Made by a program: the position numbers and the translations under genes. Below, piece after piece: positions 7,803 through 14,985 of a stretch of DNA of 64,000 nucleotides. Positions within the stretch are counted from its first letter, which is position 1, and each line of letters opens with the position of its first letter. The notes under the pieces are model-generated. The model saw only the letters and a program-made list of their open reading frames with translations. It ran no database searches and was not told the origin of the DNA. The stretch covers positions 20,666,902 to 20,730,901 of the forward strand of contig NC_044301.2 in assembly GCF_004027225.2 (NCBI RefSeq). The letters run 5' to 3'. The stretch is from Strigops habroptila. Its lineage: Eukaryota; Chordata; Aves; Psittaciformes; Psittacidae.

Positions 7803-8327
7803 ATGGTGATTATTTGGCTCTCAGACTTGTTGCGCTTGATCTCAGAGTTTCAGCATGTTGTACCTTACTTACAGCTAGTATTTGCTGTTTTAGTGTTTAT
7901 CGGCTGGGGGGCCTGGGCTAAGGTTCTTGTTTCACTGTACTTCATGGTAATGACTTGTAATACAATAGACTTATTGATCATGAAACTGGTCTGGTTTGTG
8001 CTTCCAGCGTGGCCATCACCTCTATACATTGGGAGGTATATAATGAAATATTTTAGCAATTGCATATCTTTTTTTTTCTCCTCGGGGGGTAAACTTACGA
8101 AGGAAGCATTCTCTTTCACCCCCCGTTCCTCCACCAGCCTATTTGCAACAGCAGTTGAGAGTTCTGAAGGTTTTAGATGGCCTTTGAGTACCCTTGAAAC
8201 CTGCCTGCTGATTGTGCTAGGGATGGGCATGTTGGCAAACATACGGAGTGTGTTTTACCCACGGCCATCCCGTCGTAGGAACATCCTATTTCGTTTAATC
8301 TCAAAAATTCAGCAGTATCAGGTTTGA
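7803..8327 (+). CDS. ORF before gag encoding a putative multi-pass membrane protein (174 codons)
   Basis: The first ATG is at 7803; an upstream extension of the frame to 7755 lacks an ATG. The product has a hydrophobic start (VTMVIIWLSDLL), a second hydrophobic block near residues 26-50, a third near 50-75 and another near 140-158 (CLLIVLGMGMLA), with a serine/threonine-rich loop between them and a basic tail (RPSRRRN). This pattern suggests three or four membrane segments. It lies between the primer-binding site and gag, where most retroviruses have only an untranslated leader. I recognise no family. It could be an accessory gene, captured host sequence, or a leader that happens to be open. 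Nothing overlaps it on the same strand. Confidence 0.5.
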   Translation: MVIIWLSDLLRLISEFQHVVPYLQLVFAVLVFIGWGAWAKVLVSLYFMVMTCNTIDLLIMKLVWFVLPAWPSPLYIGRYIMKYFSNCISFFFSSGGKLTKEAFSFTPRSSTSLFATAVESSEGFRWPLSTLETCLLIVLGMGMLANIRSVFYPRPSRRRNILFRLISKIQQYQV

Positions 8328-8420
8328 ATCTGGTCTAGGATTAGACGACGATATAGGAGGACCACCAAGAGATTTTCCCTGAGGCTGGACAGTCATGAGT
8401 GGCAGGGTGTGTGGGATAGT

Positions 8421-10259
8421 ATGGGCAAGTATCTAGGCCAGTGGGCCCCTCCAGTGCTTTGGAACTTCACCCCTGAACAAGTGCAACATCCGGAAAAACT
8501 AGTAAAACACTTAAACAAGGTGTGCTGTCGTCCTGGTTATACCAGAGAGGGACAAATCATGGCAACGTGCTGGGGCTTGGCCTACGCCTACAGAGCCCTG
8601 CTCAACACTATCCAGCACCTTCAAAGGGAAAAAAATGTCTCTGGATCTGATGGCAAAGCAAAAGACAACGCAGCTATGCCAACTACAAGCACAGCAGCTA
8701 CTCAGACCCTGACCACAACAGACAACACAGCTACTCCAAGTACAGCAGCTACACCAACCCCAGTGACAAGCACAACAGCTACTCAAACCCCGACAGCAAC
8801 AGACAACGTGGCTACTCCAAGCACCGCAGCCACACCAACCCCAGTGACAAGCACAGTAGCTACTCAAACCCCGACAGCAACAGACAATATGGCTACTCCA
8901 AGCACCGCAGCTACACCAACCCCAGTGACAAGCACAGTAGCTACTCAAACCCCGACAGCAACAGACAATGCAGCTGTTGGTGTTACTCAACTCCCAAGCA
9001 CAACAGCTGCACCAACTCCAGCAATAGACATTACAACCACTCCAATCCTAGTGGCAGACACTGCAGCCACTCCAACCACAGTGACAAACACTGCAGCTAA
9101 ACCAAATGGCCAGTTTGTGACAATGTCTGTTGCCCCTGTAAGCAAAAGCAGACGAGAGGCACAAAAAGCAACCCGTGAAGAGAAGAAAGATGAAGACCCA
9201 ATGCCATTACTACATGCAACAGCATCTGAGCAAGAGTTACTACTACGTGGGTCAGAGGAAGAGGAAGAAGAAGAAGAGGTCACTGCTCGACCCCGGACCT
9301 CAACCGAGCTGCGGAATATGCGAAAAGATTTCACCCGTCTTCCAGGGGAGCACATTGTCACCTGGTTGCTCCGATGCTGGGACAATGGGGCCGATGGTCA
9401 CGAACTAGAAGGTAGGGAAGCCAAGCAGCTGGGATCACTTGCTAGGGAAGGTGGAACTGACAAAGCAATTGCAAGAGAGAAGCGAGCCCTCAGTCTTTGG
9501 AGGCGGCTCCTGGCAGCTGTGAAGGAAAGGTTTCCCTACAAAGATGATATTACGAGTCGCTCAGCCAACTGGACCACGATAGAGAAAGGCATCCAGTCCC
9601 TGAGGGAATCAGCCATTATAGAGATGATCTATCATAGGCCGGATGCCAGGAACACATCCGTAGATCCAGATGAAGTCGAATGTACACGACCCATGTGGCG
9701 GAAACTTACACGGAGTGCACCATCATCATATGCCCACACATTGGCATCAATGACCTGGAATGACGGAATATCACCAACAGTGGATTGCCTGATTCGTCAA
9801 CTCCGAGAGTTCGAAGACAATCTCACCCCTTCCATCATTTCAGCTGTGGAAAAACTGTCCCAGGAGTTCAAACAATTGAGAGACAATTTATCTGATCTAT
9901 CCAGCTCCCCACGTGTACCAACCCCTGTCTCAGCTATTAACAGAAGGCGCCCTACTGCTCGAGAAAGAAAATATAGGAGGTACACGCCATGGGCCACCCT
10001 ATGGTTTTACCTGCGGGATCATGGAGGAGACATGAGAAAGTGGGATGGAAAACCTACTTCAGCTCTGGAGCAACGGGTGCGTGAACTGAAGAGGAGAACA
10101 ATGGTCAAGGATGATCCTCCCAGGAAAGCTGCTGCTCCAGTCTCTGGTGAGCAGTTTCCCAGATGGAGTGAAAGAGCTGATTTTACTCCAGCTCCTGTGA
10201 TAAGGAATACTAATCCTTTTCTACAAGACAGAAGTGGAGAATTTTATGATCACTATTAG
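8421..10259 (+). CDS. gag-like polyprotein with threonine-rich repeats (612 codons)
   Basis: The first ATG of the frame is at 8421 and reads MGKYLGQW, a possible N-myristoylation start. The N-terminal domain (about 75 residues) is followed by a threonine/alanine/proline-rich region containing three exact-spaced 27-residue repeats (8730-8972). Then comes an acidic Glu stretch (about 9255-9282), a helical capsid-like region (about 9300-9880) and a basic C-terminal part. No CCHC zinc knuckle is present, which fits spuma/ERVL-type gags better than orthoretroviral ones. The frame is fully open and ends in TAG at 10257-10259. The pol frame continues in phase after that stop. The assignment to gag is by position, size and the capsid-like segment. 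Confidence 0.75.
   Translation: MGKYLGQWAPPVLWNFTPEQVQHPEKLVKHLNKVCCRPGYTREGQIMATCWGLAYAYRALLNTIQHLQREKNVSGSDGKAKDNAAMPTTSTAATQTLTTTDNTATPSTAATPTPVTSTTATQTPTATDNVATPSTAATPTPVTSTVATQTPTATDNMATPSTAATPTPVTSTVATQTPTATDNAAVGVTQLPSTTAAPTPAIDITTTPILVADTAATPTTVTNTAAKPNGQFVTMSVAPVSKSRREAQKATREEKKDEDPMPLLHATASEQELLLRGSEEEEEEEEVTARPRTSTELRNMRKDFTRLPGEHIVTWLLRCWDNGADGHELEGREAKQLGSLAREGGTDKAIAREKRALSLWRRLLAAVKERFPYKDDITSRSANWTTIEKGIQSLRESAIIEMIYHRPDARNTSVDPDEVECTRPMWRKLTRSAPSSYAHTLASMTWNDGISPTVDCLIRQLREFEDNLTPSIISAVEKLSQEFKQLRDNLSDLSSSPRVPTPVSAINRRRPTARERKYRRYTPWATLWFYLRDHGGDMRKWDGKPTSALEQRVRELKRRTMVKDDPPRKAAAPVSGEQFPRWSERADFTPAPVIRNTNPFLQDRSGEFYDHY
8730..8972 (+). repeat. Three tandem 81-bp repeats in gag
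   Basis: Units begin at 8730, 8811 and 8892, each starting GCTACTCCAAG and encoding a 27-residue Thr/Ala/Pro-rich segment. Substitutions between units are few. A degenerate partial unit precedes the first. The multiple-of-three length keeps the gag frame. Confidence 0.9.
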
Positions 10260-11567
10260 AGGGGCCCTGCCTCCAGCCAGGTGGAGGAGAGGGATAATCG
10301 GGTTTACTGGACTGTGTGGATCAGATGGCCTGGCACATCAGTCCCACAGAAGTATAAGCCTCTAGTAGATACCGGTGCACAGTGTACTCTGATGCCATCA
10401 AGGTATCAAGGGGTGAAACCTATTTATATTTCTGGAGTGACAGGAGGATCCCAAGCGTTAACTATGCTGGAAGCTGAAATCAGCCTGACTGGGAGGAAGT
10501 GGCAAAAGCACCCCATTGTAACTGGTCCAGGGGCTCCATGCATCCTTGGCATAGACTATCTCAGGAGAGGGTACTTCAAAGACCCAAAAGGGTATAGATG
10601 GGCTTTTGGTATCGCTGCCTTGGAGACAGAGGAAATTAAGCAGCTGTCCACCTTGCCCGGTCTCTCAGAGGATCCTTCTGTTGTGGGGTTGCTGAAGGTC
10701 GAAGAACAACAAGTGCCAATTGCGACCACAACAGTGCACCGGCGGCAATATCGCACCAACCGAGACTCCTTGATTCCCATCCATAAGCTGATCCGCAGAC
10801 TGGAGAGCCAAGGAGTGATCAGCAGGACCCGCTCACCCTTTAATAGCCCCATATGGCCAGTGCAAAAGTCTAATGGAGAGTGGAGATTAACAGTAGACTA
10901 TCGTGGCCTGATCGAAGTCACACCACCATTGAGTGCTGCTGTACCGGACATGCTAGAACTTCAATATGAACTGGAGTCAAAAGCAGCCAAGTGGTATGCC
11001 ACAACTGACATTGCCAATGCATTTTTCTCAATCCCTTTGGCAGCAGAATGCAGGCCACAGTTTGCTTTCACTTGGAGGGGCGTCCAGTACACTTGGAACC
11101 GACTGCCCCAGGGGTGGAAACACAGCCCTACCATCTGCCATGGATTGATCCAGACTGCACTGGAACAGGGGCAAGCTCCAGAACACCTGCAATACATTGA
11201 TGACATCATCGTGTGGGGTGATACAGCGGAAGAAGGTTTTGAGAAAGGGAGGAAGATAATCCAAATCCTGCTGAAGGCCAGTTTTGCCATAAAACGGAAT
11301 AAGGTCAAGGGACCTGCACAGGAGATTCAATTTTTGGGAATAAAATGGCAAGATGGACGCCGCCAGATCCCCACAGACGTGATCAACAAGATAACAGCAA
11401 TGTCTCCACCAACTAACAAGAAAGAAACACAAGCTTTCTTAGGTGTTGTGGGGTTCTGGAGAATGCACATCCCAAATTACAGTCTGATTGTAAGCCCTCT
11501 CTACCACGTGACCCGGAAGAAGAATGATTTCAAATGGGGCCCTGAGCAACAACAAGCCTTTGAATAA
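10260..11567 (+). CDS. pol part 1: protease and reverse transcriptase, in frame after the gag UAG
   Basis: The frame continues directly from gag after a single TAG, without an ATG. An aspartic protease core with Asp-Thr-Gly-Ala (about 10368-10380) and an ILG-DYL C-terminal motif (about 10540-10560) is followed by a reverse transcriptase: the LPQGW motif at about 11102-11117, the catalytic YIDD at about 11192-11204, and an FLG-KW motif at about 11333. The order and motifs are those of retroviral pol. The frame ends in TAA at 11565-11567, in a region where other pol genes continue to RNase H; the downstream frame picks up at once, so this stop is a point lesion. The resemblance is to ERVL-type RTs, from memory. 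Confidence 0.85.
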   Translation, partial: RGPASSQVEERDNRVYWTVWIRWPGTSVPQKYKPLVDTGAQCTLMPSRYQGVKPIYISGVTGGSQALTMLEAEISLTGRKWQKHPIVTGPGAPCILGIDYLRRGYFKDPKGYRWAFGIAALETEEIKQLSTLPGLSEDPSVVGLLKVEEQQVPIATTTVHRRQYRTNRDSLIPIHKLIRRLESQGVISRTRSPFNSPIWPVQKSNGEWRLTVDYRGLIEVTPPLSAAVPDMLELQYELESKAAKWYATTDIANAFFSIPLAAECRPQFAFTWRGVQYTWNRLPQGWKHSPTICHGLIQTALEQGQAPEHLQYIDDIIVWGDTAEEGFEKGRKIIQILLKASFAIKRNKVKGPAQEIQFLGIKWQDGRRQIPTDVINKITAMSPPTNKKETQAFLGVVGFWRMHIPNYSLIVSPLYHVTRKKNDFKWGPEQQQAFE

Positions 11568-13260
11568 ATTAAACGAGAAATAGTTCATGCAGCAGCCCTT
11601 GGACCAGTCCGGGCCGGGCCAGATGTGAAAAATGTGCTCTATACCGCAGCTGGGGAGAATGGTCCTACCTGGAGCCTCTGGCAGAAAGCTCCAGGGGAGA
11701 ATCGAGGTCGACCCCTTGGCTTTTGGAGTCGGGGATATAAAGGATCCGAGGCCAGCTATACTCCCACTGAAAAAGAGATACTGGCAGCCTGTCGTGGTTT
11801 GAGCCCAGCCGGTAACTCAGAACCACACAGCCGCTCGCTCACTCCCCCCCCTTCTTCCTCCCCCCGCTCCCGGAGGGATGGAGAGGAGAATGGGAAGAAT
11901 GTAACTCCCACGGGTTGAGATAAGAGCAGTCCCGCAACTAAGGTATAATACAAAACCACTACTGCTACCACCAATGATAATAACGATTAGTGAAATAACA
12001 AGGGGAGAGGATACAATTGCTCACCACCCGCCGACCGATACCGAGCCCGACCCGAGCAGTGATCTGGGCCTTCCGGGTAACTCCCCCCGGTTTATATACT
12101 GGGCATGACGTGCTGTGGTATGGAATACCCCTTTGGCTAGTTTGGGTCAGGTGTCCTGTCTCTGCTTCCTCCCGGCTTCCCCTCCTCCCTGGCAAAGCAT
12201 GAGACTGAGAAAGTCCTTGGTTGGAATAAACACTACTTAGCAACAACTAAAAACATCAGTGTTATCAGCGTTGTTCCCAGGCTGAAAGTTAAAAAAACAC
12301 AGCACTGCACCAGCTACTAAGAAGGAGAAAAATGACTGCTATAGCTGAACCCAGGACACAGCCTATGAAGGGGTTCGAGCTGCCTCAGAAGTGATCGGAA
12401 CTGAAGCGCAGCTCCTCCTGGCACCCCGGTTGCCTGTGCTGGGCTGGATGTTCAAAGGCAGGGTCTCCTCTACACATCATGCAACTGATGCTACATGGAG
12501 TAAGTGGGCCGCACTAATTACACAACGAGCTCGAATAGGAAATTCCAGTCATCCAGGAATTCTAGAAGTCATCATGGACTGGCCAGAGGGCAAAGATTTT
12601 GGGATGTCACCAGAAGAGGAGGTGATGTGTGCTGAAGAGCCCCCACCATATAATGAACTATCAGAGAGTGAAAAGCAGTATGCCTTGTTTACTGATGGGT
12701 CCTGATGTATTGTGGGAAAGCATCAGAGATGGAAGGCAGCTGTGTGGAGTCCCCTGAGACAAGTTGCAGAAACTGCTGAAGGAGAGGGTGAATGGAGTCA
12801 CTTTGCAGAGGTGAAAGCCATCCAGCTGGCCTTGGACATTGCTGAATGAGAAAAATGGCCAGTACTTTATCTCTCTACTGACTCATGGATGGTGGCAAAT
12901 GCCCTGTGGGGGTGGTTGCAGCAATGGAAGCAGAGCAACTGGCAATGCAGAAGTAAACCCATCTGGGCTGCTGCATTGTGGCAAGATATCGCTGCTCGGG
13001 TGCAGAACCTGGTGGTGAAGGTACGCCACGTAGATGCTCATGTACCCAAGAGTCGGGCCACTGAGGAACACCAGAACAACCAGCAAGTGGATAAAGCTGC
13101 TAAGATTAAAGTGGCTCAGATGGACTTGGATTGGCAACATAAGGGTGAATTATTTTTAGCCCGGTGGGCCCATGACACCTCAGGCCATCAAGGCAGAGAT
13201 GCAACATATAGATGGACTCGTGATCGAGGGGTGGACTTAACAATGGACACTATTGCCTAG
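11568..13260 (+). pseudogene. pol part 2: RNase H and N-terminal integrase remnant, split by a solo LTR
   Basis: The connection and RNase H regions follow in the same frame after the stop at 11565. The frame is broken by a solo LTR (11790-12358), whose target duplication CAGCC (11785-11789 and 12359-12363) lets it be recognised. RNase H shows the FTDGS motif at about 12688-12702, followed at once by a TGA (12703-12705), and a further TGA occurs near 12846. A His-rich segment near 13160-13190 looks like the start of the integrase zinc-binding domain. The sequence then runs straight into the 3' LTR at 13261, so the integrase core, env and polypurine tract are missing. The gene is dead. Confidence 0.75.
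11790..12358 (-). mobile_element. Minus-strand solo LTR inserted in pol
   Basis: It is the reverse complement of the 564-bp LTR family, with TGTCGTGG at 11790 and CCAGGACA at 12358. CAGCC is duplicated on both sides (11785-11789, 12359-12363). It is only slightly diverged from the LTRs of the host provirus, so the same family was still active after that provirus had inserted. No internal sequence accompanies it. Confidence 0.92.
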
Positions 13261-13824
13261 TGTCCTGGGTTCAGCTATAGCAGTCATTTTTCTCCTTCTT
13301 AGTAGCTGGTGCAGTGCTGTGTTTTTTAACTTTCAGCCTGGGAACAACGCTGATAACACTGATGTTTTTAGTTGTTGCTAAGTAATGTTTATTCCAACCA
13401 AGGACTTTCTCAGTCTCATGCTTTGCCAGGGAGGAGGGGAAGCCGGGAGGAAGCAGAGACAGGACACCTGACCCAAACTAGCCAAAGGGGTATTCCATAC
13501 CACAGCACGTCATGCCCAGTATATAAACCGGGGGGAGTTACCCGGAAGGCCCAGATCACTGCTCGGGTCGGGCTCGGTATCGGTCGGCGGGTGGTGAGCA
13601 GTTGTATCCTCTCCACTTGTTATTTCACTAATCATTATTATCATTGGTGGTAGCAGTAGTGGTTTTGTATTATACCTTAGTTGCGGGACTGCTCTTATCT
13701 CAACCCGTGGGAGTTACATTCTTCCGATTCTCCTCCCCATCCCTCCGGGAGCAGGGGGAGGAAGGGGGGGAGTGAGCGAGCGGTTGCGTGGTTCTGAGTT
13801 ACCGGCTGGGCTCAAACCACGACA
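13261..13824 (+). repeat. 3' LTR
   Basis: It has the same length and the same ends as 7129-7692, with about eleven base differences. It abuts the broken integrase sequence at 13260 with no purine-rich tract in front, which is abnormal for a 3' LTR. The 5 bases after it (CACAG) repeat those before the 5' LTR. Confidence 0.93.
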
Positions 13825-14327
13825 CACAGGTTGAGATAAGAACAGTCCAATAACTAAGGTATAATACAAAACTATTACTACTACCACTAATAATAATACT
13901 GATAAGGGAAATAACAAGGGGAGAGAATATAAAACTAAAAGGGGAAAAGGAAAAGAAACCAATAAACACAAGTGATGCACAGTTGCTCACCACCCACCGA
14001 CTGATACCCAGCCCGACCCGAGCAACGATCTGGGCCTTCAGGGTAATTCCCCCCAGTTTATATACTGGGCATGACATGCCGTGGTATGGAATACCCCTTT
14101 GGCTAGTTTGGGTCAGGTGTCCTGTCTCTGCTTCCTCCCGGCTTCTTGTGCCCCTCCTCACTGGCAGAGCACGAGACTGAAAACTCCTTGATCGGGGTAA
14201 GCATTACTTAGCAACAACTAAAACATTGGTGTGTTATCAGCATTGTTCTCAGACTAAAGTCAAAACCACAGCACTGCACCAGCTACTAGGAAGGAGAAAA
14301 ATAACTGCTACAGCTGAACCCAGGACA
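13825..14327 (-). mobile_element. Old solo LTR, second half
   Basis: Starting at the duplicated CACAG (13825-13829) the sequence continues the minus-strand LTR left off at 7128 and ends GAACCCAGGACA at 14327. Compared with the younger LTR copies it carries many substitutions and a run of extra sequence near 13900-13980. It has the same TG...CA ends and internal landmarks (complement of a TATA-like GTATATAAAC near 14055-14065). Together with 7007-7128 it makes a solo LTR of about 620 bp. Confidence 0.85.
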
Positions 14328-14705
14328 GCTGCTTAGGGCTGTTAGGGCTGATGGTGCTCCCCAGACAGCTCACCCTGCAGAGAAGCTGCTCTCCAGCTCC
14401 CCTCTTCTGCAGTGCAGAAATGTGTGACCAGTGAATGGTGCAACTGCTCAGCCCTGGTGCTCTCCTGGGGTCTGCGTTAAGCCCTTAGGAGAGAGCCAGG
14501 GCATGGTCAGTGTTTGACCAAAGCTGCTTACCTGTGGCCCTGCTGCCTGCAGAGCTGTAGCTGGGGCAGCTTGGCTGTACACTGTGGCAGGCTGCAGGAC
14601 ACAGGGTTCCAGAGCAAATCCTTCATGCGTCTAGCAGCGTTTGTGAGGGCTTGGGATGGACTGGAAGTACTGGCCTCAGTAACAGATTGCATTTGTGCAT
14701 TGCAG
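14328..14705. other. ACSF3 last intron, end
   Basis: Unique intronic sequence leads to the acceptor TGCATTGCAG|GG at 14705. No other feature is recognised. Confidence 0.6.
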
Positions 14706-14823
14706 GGAGATCATGGCACCGTACACCATCCCAACTGAGCTGATCGTGGTGGAGGAGGTCCCACGCAATCAGATGGTAAAAGTCAACAAGAAGGAGCTTC
14801 TGCAGCGCTTTTACCCAGCCTAG
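14706..14823 (+). CDS. ACSF3: ACSF3 last coding exon
   Basis: The exon supplies one base to complete an AGG codon and then 38 codons to the TAG at 14821-14823. It encodes the end of the lid domain of an ANL-family synthetase, including the A10 motif in the form RNQMVKVNKK (about 14763-14792) and the C-terminus LLQRFYPA. In this family the motif normally has Gly directly before the catalytic lysine; here the codon is GTA, giving Val-Lys. The lysine itself is kept. The rest of the exon is highly typical of ACSF3. The enzyme is a mitochondrial malonyl-CoA synthetase feeding mitochondrial fatty-acid synthesis. Whether the Val affects activity cannot be told from sequence alone. Confidence 0.9.
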
Positions 14824-14985
14824 TGCATGGCCTCAGACCAGGACTAGGAACCTGGGGGTGTTTAGTCCTCGGCTGCATCCATTCTCCCTCCACAACAGCA
14901 CCGATGAGGTGCCAGCAGTGATTAGCAGGGGCAGGTCTGGGCTCACTGCAGTCTTGTCCATGAATAAAGTCCAACAAAGTAGGAT
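14824..14985 (+). other. ACSF3: ACSF3 3' untranslated region
   Basis: A short 3' UTR follows the stop. AATAAA at 14963-14968 is the likely polyadenylation signal, with cleavage expected around 14980-14990. Confidence 0.7.
14963..14968 (+). terminator. ACSF3: Polyadenylation signal of ACSF3
   Basis: AATAAA lies 140 bases after the stop codon, the first such hexamer on the + strand downstream of the coding end. Confidence 0.75.

Larger units (their letters stand above)
7129..13824 (+). mobile_element. Endogenous retrovirus with paired 564-bp LTRs, class III/ERVL-like pol
   Basis: Two LTRs of equal length (7129-7692 and 13261-13824) bracket about 5.6 kb of internal sequence. The whole is flanked by the 5-bp target duplication CACAG (7124-7128 and 13825-13829). 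By eye the LTRs differ at about eleven positions (roughly 2%), so the insertion is fairly recent. In order the inside holds a lysine-tRNA primer site, a membrane-protein-like ORF, gag, protease-RT, and RNase H with the start of integrase. Most of integrase, any env, and the polypurine tract are absent. pol is further split by a minus-strand solo LTR at 11790-12358. The 5-bp duplication and RT style suggest an ERVL-like (class III) lineage; that class call is tentative. It lies sense to ACSF3 in its last intron. Confidence 0.85.

Noticed and set aside
13714-14161. ORFs in the junction of the 3' LTR and old LTR
   Set aside because: They are LTR sequence read across the boundary of two insertions, not genes.
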